Shown here: positions 49,641 through 62,558 of the stretch, one piece after another
Layout of the letters: every line of letters starts with the position of its first letter
Numbering within the stretch: position 1 is the first letter of the stretch
Origin: Uranotaenia lowii
Lineage: Eukaryota > Arthropoda > Insecta > Diptera > Culicidae
Direction of reading: 5' to 3'
Length of the DNA: 64,000 nt
Assembly (NCBI RefSeq): GCF_029784155.1
Contig: NC_073691.1
Coordinates: 59,905,746-59,969,745, forward strand
The notes under the pieces: model-generated
Told to the model about the DNA's origin: nothing
Databases searched by the model: none
What the model saw: only the letters and a program-made list of their open reading frames with translations
Made by a program: the position numbers and the translations under genes

Positions 49641-52640
49641 CAATATCGACTTTGTCACTGAAAATCGATTATCGGTCAACATTATTCCAAATATATCCAA
49701 ATTTCAACGTTTTATGGGTTTTTGAGTCATTTGGCATCGAAATTAAAATTTCGATTTTCTAGATTTCCTTTGGTGATTATTGAGTGTTAAAAACGAGACT
49801 TTGCGCGCTTTAAATCATTTCGCATGTCAGTATTTTGGGTCAATTTACTAAATGTATATAAAAAATTTTCGAAATTCTATGATGACATTTTTTTATACAT
49901 CCATTGCACCCTCATATACGAAATCACTGAATACGATTAGATTTTTTATACCAGAATGTTAAATGATCAACTAATTTTTTTTTTTCATTCATCCATAATT
50001 GATGTTATTGGCGGATAAGTTTTTGAATTTGTCTTTTCTACGTTCAAAATTTCTTAATAAATCGTTAGAACATTATAGGGAATGATAATATTTCGTAAAA
50101 CAACTAAAAAATAATTCAAACCAAAATTGTGAAAAATTGTTGGAAATTTTTAAATGTTCAAGATAGGAAAGTCATTTTTTAAGGTTTTTCATAATCCAAC
50201 AACATAAGTTCTATCTTCTCAGTTCTTTTAAAAAACTGGCAAAAAACTCAGCAAGGACAGGTCGTAGACTTCCAGTGCCATCTCCAAGAGGGAGGTGGAC
50301 AAAAATTATTGCTTTCAAAACAGTCACAAAAACCGGAAGAGGCGTAGGAGGTAGGTGGCTCAGTATGTGGGCGAAACATTTCTCCCATGGCGGCGTCGTC
50401 TTCGTTGCCTTTTTCCAAGCGTCGGGACGGCGAAAGTGAAACAAATCAGAACAAATGGCAAATATGGTGGCAGACGACACGTGCTGCCCTGATATAGATC
50501 TCGGAATTGAGTTTTCAGCTCCCTGCTCTGCTGTGAGAATTGTTGTGTATGGAAATGGAAATTGTTGCTAGGTTTTTCGCCGTTTTGAGGTTCGGGGTCG
50601 TGAGAGATTGTATTTGACTCCAATTGGAATGGAAGGTAAGAGATTCAAATAAATGTTGTACTTTGGCCATTCCGATGGTATCGGATAAAATTCATTAAAG
50701 GAATCGAAATAATTTCAGCCGGTATCTAGCAAGACTAGATGAGGTTTGTGCGAAAAATTTTCCAATTCAAATTACTCATGGAAAAAAATAAACAGCATTA
50801 TTATGCTTGGCCCAGATCCAGATTAAATAGAAGCGCTTGGTCTAGAAATGAAGCGAAAAGCATCGAGGAGGTATCGTTTGGCCGAAGCTCTTTCAGGGTC
50901 TCGATGCATATGAATAAAAATTAATTTTAATTTAAATGCGTCGCGTTAGTCCAATTCGTTTGCTCCAATTCTTCGCACACACCTGGTGACGGTAAATTGG
51001 ATTTCCGACCTTTGCTACGGACTGCTAGGCTGTGAAGCCGAGCGTTTAATTTATACGTTTCGGGTTTAATTGGATCAAAAATCATTTAGGTACCTTCATT
51101 GTGAGAAATTACTATGCACATCAACTTTTTTCATAACATGTTTATCAAAGAATGACACAAGAGACACAAAAGTCTCAAAAATTTTGACAGTCCAAACAAT
51201 GCTTCCTGAAGCTTCTTTCCATTTGATTCAGCCGTCCAGCAGTGTAGTGAAACGAACGTGCCTGACCTAATCGTGTTTGCGGAAACCGACAGACAACAAA
51301 CTGCAAATACTGTATGACAACCGTATAAAAACAGCAATAATATTGATAAACTGCTGCAGGCTAATGTACACATCCAGACGCACGCACAGTACAGTGTTGA
51401 TTTGTTTAGGTTTCTACCACTCTGGTCTCCCCAATTGCGTTGCCTTCCCCACCAAGCCGGAAAAGGGGGCTCCAGAGAGTGTTCCAATCGAATCGGGTGA
51501 AGGCTTGCTGGGAAATAATTCCACCCCAACGAACGAGGGGGTGTGTTTGTGAGAGATGCAAAAACATAAGTGGCAAAATGAATAATGATGGCTTTGTGGA
51601 ATCGGTACAGAAGGAGTTGGTTAGGCACTAACGTTAGGTACGTGTGAATTTGATTCATGGTGTTATTCTATCAGATTCCGAGTTACTTGTTTGTCAGCGT
51701 TGAACAGGTAAGAGAAAAATGGGGAGGAACTACACTCTGTCGTCATAACGTAGGGTGATTTTTGACAAACCAATAACCTAAGAATGCAGTTGGAACCTGC
51801 AAATTGAAATTAGACAACATTAAGAAAAAAAACCTGAATTATTGTTCATAGAAGAAACAATACAATTGTATCGTCAACTGAGGGGAACCAAAATAGAGTT
51901 TGATATTTTTTTTAATTGTCTGTCAAATTCAGCAATTTCAGGCCACGATTAGCTCTAGTGGACTGATCTGATTTGGGATTATTTTAAACTTCTTGAACCC
52001 TGGGGTTCTCCGGAAAATTTCCTTAAGAGAATTTATAAATTTGCACAAAAACCATTAGCAGGCTCGGTTCCACAGAAAAAAAAATATGTTGATTTTTTTC
52101 AGTACAAAATATTCTATCTTCCCATACAAACATAAAACTTCAAATTTACTCATGTAAACGTTGCTTAAAAAATCTGCAAATAATCATGGATGAGTTTTGA
52201 ACCAAAACAAAGGATTTTAGACCCAAAGGTTTAAGAAAATCAAAAGTGATCTCAAATCGACTGAGTTTATTGCATTGGTGTATCTTGTAGGCCTGAAAAA
52301 ATTGTAATAAAGATGACCCATTCCAAACGCCCCTCAACTGGAGAACCGATATTCGTTTTTCATTATTCAAAAATAATTGGCCCAACATTTCAAAGTTTAT
52401 TTCTTGAGCTTCATTTTCCATCAAAAGAGTTTCAGTTACCTTTTTTTTGGAGTTAAGTATGTTGACGTTGAATTTTAAAAATTTTATTACGAAAATTAAC
52501 TGATTTTAACAATTATTCTTTAATTGAAACATAACTTAGTCAAAAACTTAGCTATATAAAAAAAAATATTGCAAAATGATTGTAAAAAAGCCGCTTTTTA
52601 AGCATGATATTAAATAAAAAATAATCACAGCAACTTCACG
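49641..52640. other. intergenic, nothing recognised
   Basis: Unique-looking DNA, AT-rich at both ends and more balanced between about 50211 and 51660. Several overlapping short open frames occur there (50211-50480, 50360-50623 and 51131-51658 minus; 51277-51552 plus). They lie on both strands in the same places, have no recognised domain and no supporting context. An undetected exon cannot be excluded. Confidence 0.45.
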
Positions 52641-52674
52641 CTCTAGAATCGGTGATAAAGGTATCTATTTGTAA

Positions 52675-53320
52675 GCGTTGTGACGTCACGAAAATTCTAC
52701 TGTTTTTCAATTCATGATTTTCTGAAATGTCACATATTATCGAAAATCGGAAGTCTTTTCAAACTTTTTGAGAGGAATTTAATACAATTTTTAGATTAAA
52801 ATTCGGTTCAGAAGGTTGTTAGTTGCACCCGGGTAAAGAACGCGTTGTGACGTCACGAAAATTGATTTTCGTTCGAAAACCTGTTAAACAGTTTTTCACC
52901 AATAAGTTTGGTCCGATCATTTTTTTAATTACTTTTTTTAAACCTTAAATTTTAACAACATTTCGTTTGATGAACGTATTTCGATAAGAGTTATCATAAA
53001 ACAGAAACAACAATTTATTGGTTGTAATGAAACGATACTTTTCTGAAATTTTTATAAAATTTGCTCGAATGGGAGAGCAGAAAAATGCGGTCTTGTAAAA
53101 AAAAACTGAAAAGTGGAAAAAGAGGCGCGTTGTGATGTCACGATTTCGTTTGCTTATATTTTGATAACTATTTGTTCAATAAAAATACTTTTGATTTCCA
53201 ATTGTAACGAATTAAATTCTGAACTTAGGGGTATAATTTTTTTCAATGTACGACATGAACTGTAAAATCTACAAACAATATACCAAAAAACAGTTTTGCA
53301 AATGGGGTGACGTCACGCTG
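52675..53320. repeat. four spaced copies of a TGACGTCA-centred motif
   Basis: TGACGTCA, or one-base variant TGATGTCA, at 52681-52688, 52848-52855, 53133-53140 (variant) and 53308-53315. The first two share a longer core (GCGTTGTGACGTCACGAAAA) and the third shares CGTTGTG plus TCACGA. Spacing is 167, 285 and 175 bp. The octamer is the palindromic CRE/ATF site. Here it more likely marks remnants of an old repeated sequence. No gene or promoter is recognised beside it. Confidence 0.5.
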
Positions 53321-54112
53321 GAATGGGTCAGATATAGACAAAAATTGTTCTGGGATGAACTCAAAAGTAATTTTTTCCGTATAACATTATTTTAGAAAAC
53401 TTTAGGGGTAGGGCCGTTGTAAGAACTGCCTCATGCGGGGGGGCTTTGGTAACAAATTTTTTCCTATAACATGTTTGCTTGAAAATGCAAACACAAAGAG
53501 TAGTAAAAAAAGTGATACTAAGAGTATTTCATTATTCGGGTTCAAGTTCTTTTATATTTATAATTAATAATTCAAAATCATCCTTTTCAAAATAAGTCTT
53601 AAAACTGTTCAGTTTTCTAAGCTTTAATAAATAAATGAGGGATCTTGAAGGCTTTATTTGAAAGAAAAACTTGTTTGGGGTTAATATCAGATTTATTTTC
53701 AACTCTTGTAAACTCTAAGCATCCATTAAGTTTGAATCTTTGTTTTTCTAAATATCTACAATATAATGTTAAACAACAAACCAAAAAAATATATCCAGCT
53801 GAATTTTCCTGAACCTGAAAATTAAGAACAAGTTATTTTATCAACAATAAATTATCATTAAGTAATAATTTATTTCATTATTAAAATAGAATAAAATTAA
53901 GAAAAAAAAAATTCAAAGAAAGCTATTTTTAAACATGCGTTCAGATCTTTGATGATAATAGAAATTTCAAATTTTGTGTTTTCTTTTGGGCAATTTTGAA
54001 ATTTATTTCCGAATCATGATTCTTAATTTTGAACTCTAATAAAAATAAATTTAATTTCTTATATGAAACCGATTTCTGATTCTAAATTCCAAACAATAGT
54101 TCCCATTAATTA
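53321..54112. other. AT-rich intergenic, nothing recognised
   Basis: Low-complexity, A/T-rich unique sequence up to the left end of the fold-back element. No genes or element ends seen. Confidence 0.5.
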
Positions 54113-55928
54113 CACTAGTTTACAGCATTTTTGAACTCAGTAAACTGAAAGTCATTTCCAATGTAAAATCGGGCGCTGAATCCGAAAATGAAATTCAAAA
54201 AAATCTCAGTAGAACCGTTTTTGAATTATGCTCCAAATATGAAATTTCGGAAAAATTAAAAAAGTTCTTGTACTTAGATTGAAATATCTCGGACGGCATA
54301 ACAGTAATTTGAAATCTCTTTTCTGCATATTAAAGGTGAATAAATTTTCTATCGATCATCCCAACACTGTTTTTGCGTTTGACCAACAGTATTGTTGATA
54401 TTAGTGACTTTATGAGGAAAAAAATTATAAAAAAACGCATTTTTTTAGGAAAAATTTAGTTTCAAATAAAGTTTTTGACTCGATGGTAGGATTTAAAAAA
54501 TCTAATTTTCTTTTGCGCTTTAATGTCAATTTATAACAAAGATTTCAAGTGGTTATTTATCAAAATCGGTTGAAAATTGAAGAAGTTATGGCTACTTTAC
54601 CATAATAGAATTTTTTGTAGTTTTTCATAATTTAACGAACCGCAGAACACTTATCATAGTATAGGAAGAATGAAACATGATAAATCTCACTCGCACCAAG
54701 TCAAAATTATTTATTAGCTTACCAGAAGGTCTCATGCCAAGTTTCAGGAAGATCTGACCATACGGAGGGGTTGCTTGAGTCTCAAACGTGAATAAAATTT
54801 TGAGGTATTTTGCCCGGAAGGAACAAAAAATACTGGTTTTTCATCAATAACTTTTTTCATCACTAGCTGATTGTTTTTTATGGTTGATTTTCTTAAAGCG
54901 TAAAATGAGACAAATATTTCACCCGAAGACTGTAACTCGATTGGATTTGAAACAGAAAAGTTATTGAGATTCAAAGATTGTATTTTGGTCGAAAATTGTC
55001 GTATAAAACGCAATGCGTAAAAAGTACTCATTGCGTGTTGGACAAAATTTGCGGCCTTTGAACCGCAATAACTTTTCTATTTTAAATCCAATCGAGTTAC
55101 AGTCTTCGGGTGAAATATTTGTCTCATTTTACGCTTTAAGAAAATCAACCATAAAAAACAAACGGCTTGTGATGAAAAAAGTTATTGATGAAAAACCAGT
55201 ATTTTTCGTTCCTTCCGGGCAAAATACCTAAAAATTTTATTTATGTTTGAGACTCAAGCAACCCCTCCGTATGGTCAGATCTTCCTGAAACTTGGCATGT
55301 GACCTTTTGGTAAGCTAATAAAGAATTTTGACTTGGAGCGAGTGAGATTCATCATGTTTCATTCTTCCTATACTATGATAAGTGTACTGCGGTTCTTTAA
55401 ATTATTAAAAACTTCAAAAATTACAGTTATGGTAAAGTAGCCATAACTTCTTCAATTTTCAACCTATTTTAAAAAATAACCACTTGAAATCTTTGTTATA
55501 AATTGACATTTAAGCGTAAAAGAAAATCAGATTTTTTAAATGCTACCATCGAGTCAAAAACTTTAGTTGAAACAAAATTTTCTCTAAAAAAATTAGTTTT
55601 TTTTAATTTTCTTCCTCATAAAGTCACTAATATCAACAATACTGTTAGTCGAACGCAAAAACAGTGTTCAGATGATCGATAGAAAATTTATTCACCTTTA
55701 ATATGCAGAAAAGAGATTTCAAATTACTGTTATGCCGTCCGAGATATTTTAATCTAAGTACAAGAACTTTTTTAATTTTTCCGAAATTTCGAATTTGGAG
55801 CATAACTCAAAAACGGTTCTACTGAGATTTTTTTGAATTTCATTTTCGGATTCAGCGCCCGATTTTACATTAAAAATGTTGGTCAGTTAATCAAGTTCAC
55901 GATTTTTTCAAAATTTTGTAAACTAGTG
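54113..55928. mobile_element. 1.8-kb fold-back (long inverted repeat) DNA element, CACTA-like ends
   Basis: Two arms of about 900 bp (54113-55015 and 55028-55928) are reverse complements of each other with scattered substitutions and small indels, joined by a loop of about 12 bp (CGCAATG at 55009-55015, CATTGCG at 55028-55034). The ends read CACTAGTTTAC and GTAAACTAGTG and are flanked by TTA on both sides (54110-54112, 55929-55931). CACTA termini with a 3-bp duplication fit a non-autonomous element of the CACTA/EnSpm (CMC) group; TTA also fits the PIF/Harbinger target preference, so the superfamily is open. The mirrored open frames at 54744-55031 (minus) and 55013-55231 (plus) are the same arm sequence read twice and match no known transposase. 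Confidence 0.82.
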
Positions 55929-55931
55929 TTA

Positions 55932-57689
55932 TGAACAGAAAAGCAAGAATCCTTATCCAGAAATCTCTTGTTTGAATTTTGAATCGTTAATTTTCTATAT
56001 TAATTTTTCCTCCAATTATTTTTTCGTGATTCAACTAGTGAATATGAATGAAAATTCCGATTGATGAAACTCTGATGTATCAATTCTGAATCACCATTAT
56101 GGATATTTTTTAAGGTTCAATTCTGCATAAGAATTAAGAGCGAAAATTTCAAGTCCAATTCTTAAAAATGGTTTGCATTTTATTTACATTCTTTTGATAT
56201 CCGGAACGATGAGTTTTGAACATTGAAAATGAATCTAATGTTAGTTTTAGTTTTAAATGCGAGACCTAGATTTGAATCGGGATTTCGTCCCAGATAAACC
56301 GAACTGAAAATCAAGAATAATAAACTGGATACAGATTCCACAATCCGGTCACAGGTAACAAACTAAGGTTATAAAAATGGAACCAGAACATCGGAAATAA
56401 TTCAAACCTAAGCTCACCAGCTATTTTTCCGCGTTCATCCGGGCAGAGCGAATTCGGGCTATCAAATCTTAAAACTTTACAAAATCCGGGCATTCCAATT
56501 CAAAGTATACGACCCAAAATCAGGGTAATATCCAGGAAAATTTAGGAACTTTTCAATTAAAATCAAGAAGAATAGAAAACTCGAAAAATTGTTTTTTTTT
56601 ATCGAAACACATCAGTCAGTTTATTGGGATAAACTATATTAAAAATTGTTTTGAACGCAAAATACAAATACAAATACAAATACTATTACTACGCAATTTG
56701 AATTTTTCATTGATTTTGCAAATAAAGTAAAAACTATCGAGCCAGTTAGGCAACCTTGGTGAGTCTTATCTTAACGGAAATTCGATATTCGAAACTAAGG
56801 ACTGTCGCTGTACCCAAAAATTCATACACCAACTGCTTTTGTGAATAACTTTTGATAGCGTTTTTTTCGAGTACAGAATTTAAATATTTTTCAACAAGTG
56901 AGAACATTTTTGAAAATCTGTAGTAAAATTGTGAACCTGAGATAAGATTTTGAGGTTATGGCCTAAGTTCTGAGTCGAGATTGTTACGCTTGATTCACTT
57001 CAGTCGTTCGTCATAATTTGAGTAAGAAATTCAGAGAAGAACATTTTGTTTGATATTTTTTGGGTCCTCATGGAGGGGGAGTTAAGAACCCAAACATACT
57101 TCCCCATCCCCCCGTTCCTAAGGCCATGCTGAGGGGATCCTTGACACAAAGAAATAAAAGGAACCGTTGACCACATGATAAGTGGGCTAAAAAGGTTTTT
57201 TTTTCGAAAATGTTTGCCATTTATAAGATTTTCAGACTGAAGTGCCGTAAATAAAAAATATTACATTTTTGCCATTTTTTTATATTTGTCAGCGTATGAA
57301 AATTTGCTTTTTTAAAATGAAATAAATATTGTTTTCAATATTCTCAAGCAACATGCTGTAAATCGAAATAATATTTGCTTCCATGCTACAAATCAAGTAA
57401 CATCTGAATAGATAAAAAAATTATTTCTAGATTGCTTGATATTCTGATCTTAATAAATTCATCAACTTTTGTTCCTATTCACCCCGTTTTACGGTACACC
57501 ATTTATAAAACTTAAATATCTTTTATTGGTTTTGTTTTAGTTTAGTAACAAATCAAAAGCTAAGAATAATGAGTATCACTACAAAGAAAAATTTAATTTG
57601 AAATCCTCATATATATCACAAGTTTGAGCGTAGAGTAGTTATATTCACATGAATTTTCGAATTTATTTTTGTAAGTCACGTCCGAGCCA
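55932..57689. other. AT-rich intergenic, nothing recognised
   Basis: Unique-looking sequence. Only a trivial (ATACAA)3 run near 56664-56684 stands out. Short open frames show no motif. Confidence 0.5.
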
Positions 57690-57960
57690 ACATGAAATCG
57701 TAAAAGGAATCATCGTCATACTCGTATATCGATGCAACTCAAATCGGGATCTAAAATTTGTACACTTAATATTAGACCATATCGTATATTAATCGTAGAA
57801 GATGATTAAACCAAATGAAATACGATCTAGCTAAGATATGTTGGATGAAGTCGTATTTAGTACGACCGATGCGAAATGAAATCTTATAACAATCGCATAA
57901 GATTTCCAAAGACGCATTTTAAAGGTCCATAGATCACTTCTGTATCGTAATCGTGAATGA
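57690..57960. repeat. TCGTA/TACGA-rich segment, possible decayed element
   Basis: Eight occurrences of TCGTA or its complement TACGA in about 270 bp (57698, 57722, 57782, 57793, 57821, 57851, 57861, 57945), including the near-palindrome TCGTATTTAGTACGAC. Far above chance for this AT-rich flank. Could be a diverged palindromic MITE or minisatellite; ends not resolved. Confidence 0.35.
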
Positions 57961-58265
57961 CTACAGAAAGATTCACTTTAACAACATTAACGTATAGCAT
58001 CTCACAGAAGCGTTTTATTATTTTATTTTAAATGATGAATGCTGTCATCGCATAGAGGGGTAATTCCATTCATTTTAGCATACCAAAGTCTCATTATAAG
58101 TAACTTTCCTTTTTCGTACAATTTTAATTTTCAAAAACTGCCAAAATTGCATCAACAAAGACGAATTTTCTTTTTTGTCATTGCGTCAGGTGCAAGTTTC
58201 AAATTTCGTGTGGCCGCAGGTTTTCCTTGCTGGAAGGTCAGGAAAAAGATGCTGCTGAAAAAATT

Positions 58266-58306
58266 CTTGGTACAGAATTTTATTCTGTACCAAGTTCTTG
58301 GTACAG
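58266..58306. repeat. perfect 13-bp-stem hairpin plus third copy
   Basis: CTTGGTACAGAAT (58266-58278), loop TTT, then its exact complement (58282-58294), followed by a further direct copy CTTGGTACAG (58297-58306). No T-run or gene places it as a terminator. It lies inside an unrecognised plus open frame of 106 codons (58039-58359). Confidence 0.6.
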
Positions 58307-60623
58307 GTATTTATTTTTACAGATTACAAAAATTATGGAGAAGCATTCGTATGATATGAGCGAAGTTCTGTGCGGCTAGTTTAAAAGAAACCTGCTGTGA
58401 AACTGTGTAATTGAATGTCAGTGCGATGGTGTAAAAAACAATAGATTGATATTTTTTAATACATTGAAAAATGTGAACGTTGTCATGAAAGTATTCAATA
58501 AATCACCTTAAATCTATTGTGAAGTGTTTTTATTTACTTTTTCAAAATACCTGTATTATATTTGGCATTTTGTTTCTAATGTCGTATTTCAATCGTAACA
58601 TGATGCAAACACAAAAAAATATCATCAGGATTTTTAACATAATCAGTGCACTATAAAACTTGAAGTTTATTGCAACACTTATAAATATAAATAAATGATA
58701 GGAACGAAAATACTGCTGTAAGAAAACAAAAATGTACCTATTTTTCGCCAAGTTTCAATCAAGTTATATTCACGAATGTTAAAAGCACCACAAATCCTTT
58801 AAAGATCATAAATTTTCAGAGGCTGATGAAAATCTGATGAGTCTATTAGTAATCAAACCAATAAAATGTAACAGGCAGTCTTGAGATCATCTAACCATTA
58901 GTTAACACCCAAAATGAAGTTTAATTGCCTTGGACGAGCTCAACAACAATAGAAAAACATCCAATAAATTCCCTGACTTTCTTTTATTAAAATCTTAAGT
59001 TGAGGTTAAAGATGATGATAACTTATACTGAGATGTTAAAGATCACAGGGAAAGGTCGATATGGAGGTTTCTCCCAAAAATAAATTACTTTAATGTGTCG
59101 GTCAGAATAAAAAAAAATCCTACCATTACTTTAACGGATTTATGAAGCAAAATTCAGTTAAAAGATCTCATATTCCCAAAAGTCACTTTATACAATCATT
59201 TACGATTGTTTAACGCAAAATTGCATCTCATATAAAAGTGTCTGTGAGACATGAAATCATTTTCAAACTGTCTAGGCATCTTCATATAAATGTGATGAAA
59301 ATTTATGTGGAAACAAAATGCCAAATTATTACCACCAACAACTCACCTTTACCGCCAGAAAACATAAATTTTTGCGTTGTTCAAGTACTAGGGTAAAATA
59401 GGCACCCAACTTGCACATTGACCCGTGTTGAGTAATGCGACTGTTGTCATTAATAATAATTAGCAAACTTTGCGCATTTCAAAACCGGCCGATACTGGCC
59501 GGGTGTATTTAAATTAACATGAAAAGGAATAAAAATGAATTGTGGGTAGGAAAAAAACATAAAAATTCTTCGGATGAAAACTGGAAAACACCTGAAAGAG
59601 TAACAAACGAAGAAGAAAATGAATGATACAGTATAAAAATTCTCTTTATACCGGCAGTTTTTCATTTTCTCAAACACCCTCTATAGAACATAAACAGCGA
59701 ATGGTTGAAAACAGAGAAAAGAGGGAACGAAAATGGTCGGTTAACATTTCCAAATATTAAAAACAACCAGCCTCGCCTTTAAGAAGGAGAGTCCTTGAAA
59801 TTCTGCTGAGAGTCGATTTTTACAGGCGGTAAAAACTTGAACGTACTTCTGTATATTTGTCTTATTCTTTTGTGATTTTGTAACAAAAATGTAAAGTAGA
59901 AATCATGTCTATTGAAATATTTATTACTCAATGCGGTCCTGCAGAAGGTACAGTTTTGTATATGGACCATAACCTCAATCAATCCATCAATGAGCACAAC
60001 AAATGAGTCCAATGGCAATATTTACTGGTCACACAACTCCTCATAAGATAAACATTTTCGAGCAAATGTGTGCCTGAATGCAAATGGTCTTACCATCGAC
60101 AGTCCATAACTTACCTATCCCAATCGGGAGCCATTCAGAAACACCTTTCCGATACCTACACAGAAGAGAGATCTCTTCCAGAGATGCCTGCCAGGTCGAA
60201 GACTTTCTCTTCCAGTCTTCCGGTCCGGGGCCAAAAAAGAAAGGAAAATAGCAGGAAGTTCCTCCCTCCCTTCAGCTGAGGCACACAAAATGTACGACCC
60301 CTCAACCTGGCAAGCAAAACGGAAAATCAGAACAAATGTTTACCGGTAATAGGCTTCGTTTCGTACCTGTCGTGGTATTTTATTATTCCCTTTTGACGTT
60401 GCGGAGCTGCGTTTGTAATCTTTTGTCAGGAGGTAACCTTGTGCCTAAGATGTTTGAGAAAAAAAAATAGAAAGAAAAGTAGAGTCACTTCTGCCTCTTC
60501 AAGTTCTTTCCGGTTTTACCATGTGGGATTAAATTTATCTTTGAGGAAAAATCTGCTTCGTTTTATAAGGTGTTTTATTTATTTATATCATTGAATTGAT
60601 CCTTAAGATTATCAAAACAGAGT
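58307..60623. other. AT-rich intergenic, nothing recognised
   Basis: Unique-looking DNA. Open frames of 69-79 codons (58542-58751, 59450-59677 and 59779-60018 minus; 60070-60279 plus) have no recognised motif. A slightly GC-richer stretch spans about 60060-60300. Confidence 0.5.
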
Positions 60624-61435
60624 CTGACTGACTGACTGACTGACTGACTGACTGACTGACTGACTGACTGACTGACTGACTGACTGACTGACTGACTGAC
60701 TGACTGACTGACTGACTGACTGACTGACTGACTGACTGACTGACTGACTGACTGACTGACTGACTGACTGACTGACTGACTGACTGACTGACTGACTGAC
60801 TGACTGACTGACTGACTGACTGACTGACTGACTGACTGACTGACTGACTGACTGACTGACTGACTGACTGACTGACTGACTGACTGACTGACTGACTGAC
60901 TGACTGACTGACTGACTGACTGACTGACTGACTGACTGACTGACTGACTGACTGACTGACTGACTGACTGACTGACTGACTGACTGACTGACTGACTGAC
61001 TGACTGACTGACTGACTGACTGACTGACTGACTGACTGACTGACTGACTGACTGACTGACTGACTGACTGACTGACTGACTGACTGACTGACTGACTGAC
61101 TGACTGACTGACTGACTGACTGACTGACTGACTGACTGACTGACTGACTGACTGACTGACTGACTGACTGACTGACTGACTGACTGACTGACTGACTGAC
61201 TGACTGACTGACTGACTGACTGACTGACTGACTGACTGACTGACTGACTGACTGACTGACTGACTGACTGACTGACTGACTGACTGACTGACTGACTGAC
61301 TGACTGACTGACTGACTGACTGACTGACTGACTGACTGACTGACTGACTGACTGACTGACTGACTGACTGACTGACTGACTGACTGACTGACTGACTGAC
61401 TGACTGACTGACTGACTGACTGACTGACTGACTGA
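60624..61435. repeat. perfect tetranucleotide microsatellite (CTGA)203
   Basis: 812 bp of CTGA with no interruption that I can see. Three minus-strand frames read through it as SVSQ repeats because the complementary unit (TCAG) has no stop in any phase there; these 300-codon frames are artefacts. Both edges are sharp. Confidence 0.98.
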
Positions 61436-61639
61436 GGATCGTTGAAACAAGTCCGCACAAAACTGCTGATTTCTCTTTGTCTTGAATTTTTTGACATATC
61501 TCCGTCCGCTGAACAACAACAACATTAGGTTTGTTCAATGAAACTTAAGCAAATGGCTTTACAGAAAACCATCACAAAATTTTTGGGTAAAAGAAAGTAA
61601 GGATGTTTTTTTCACAAAAACAAAATTTTTTTTCGGCAA

Positions 61640-62558
61640 CCTTGATCGCGGGTATGCAAAAGGGCTCAAGTCTATATTAACTGTTCACCGCTCAAGCTAC
61701 AGACGTTAATGTACATATGATTTGTATAAAAAAAATCAAGCATGGGAGTTTTGAAAGACTTGTTATCAATTATCGAATATCGAGCCATGGGACGGATAGC
61801 GAGGTCGTCCACATTAAAAGTTCTGTGTTTTGTGCAATAATTTGGTGGGAGGCGTGAATTGATACTTGGTATCCAATTTTAGTGTGAAGGTTAAGCAGAG
61901 GAGTCGTGCTCATAAACAAATAGTACATGTTTCTGTTATAATGTTGAGATTTCGCAACCCATCGAGAAGAAAATACTCTCACAAAAATTTCATTAAAAGG
62001 CCAATCAACCCCTTAATTTGAATTTCAAGTTGAAAGACAAGAAAAAGTGGCAACTTTAAACACTGTTGAATGTTTTCCCCAATATTGTCGAAAAAATGCA
62101 TCGGATTCAATATTCTAAACTCATCTTGACGAATTAATGATTGAAAGGGAAACGAAATTCTTAGCTATTATTCAAAAAATGTAACATACATATTATTTAC
62201 AAAACCAATGTCTTAGTGTTTACATGAAGTTTGACACACTTTTTGATTATGTACAAATTTGCCTGTATTTGAATACCCCTCCCACTTCAAAAAGGGGCGA
62301 TTTCTGAAATTTGAAGGTTTTTTTTACTACATTGAAGATCTCTCCTATTTTTTCTGAAGGGTGTCTCCTTCAACCTTAAAACCTTCAAGTTACGTTGAGA
62401 CTCAAGACAATCTAGAGGCTCGGATGCCATGAAAAATAGTTCGTTTTTTAATAAAGTTGAAATTTATTTTTAAAGGATGTTTATGTTTATTATAATTATT
62501 TTTACAGAACACATTTTTTTCCATGAAAGGGGTAGCAAAACACACCGGGTCAGCTAGT
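61640..62558 (+). mobile_element. decayed Helitron-like element, 3' end at 62558
   Basis: Ends ACACCGGGTCAGCTAGT followed by T, the usual insect Helitron 3' form (CTAGT terminus, insertion ahead of a T). Upstream at about 61660-61920 lie degraded copies of the GTCGTCCA-type internal repeat also found in the element at 62928, so both appear to belong to one family. The 5' end is not identified; the start given is where the family resemblance becomes visible. No Rep/helicase coding sequence, hence non-autonomous. The open frame at 61770-61982 (minus) is part of the repeat. Confidence 0.55.

Noticed and set aside
50211..51658. Candidate genes on both strands in the GC-richer stretch
   Set aside because: Overlapping frames on opposite strands, short, no recognised motif, no promoter or splice support.
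54744..55231. Two related 'genes' on opposite strands
   Set aside because: They are the two arms of the fold-back element read from each side, with no transposase-like motif.
54110..55931. piggyBac-type element because of TTA flanks
   Set aside because: The duplication is TTA and not TTAA, and the ends begin CACTA in place of the usual CCY start.
60575..61538. Three minus-strand 300-codon SVSQ-repeat proteins
   Set aside because: All are the CTGA microsatellite; flanking residues show no domain.
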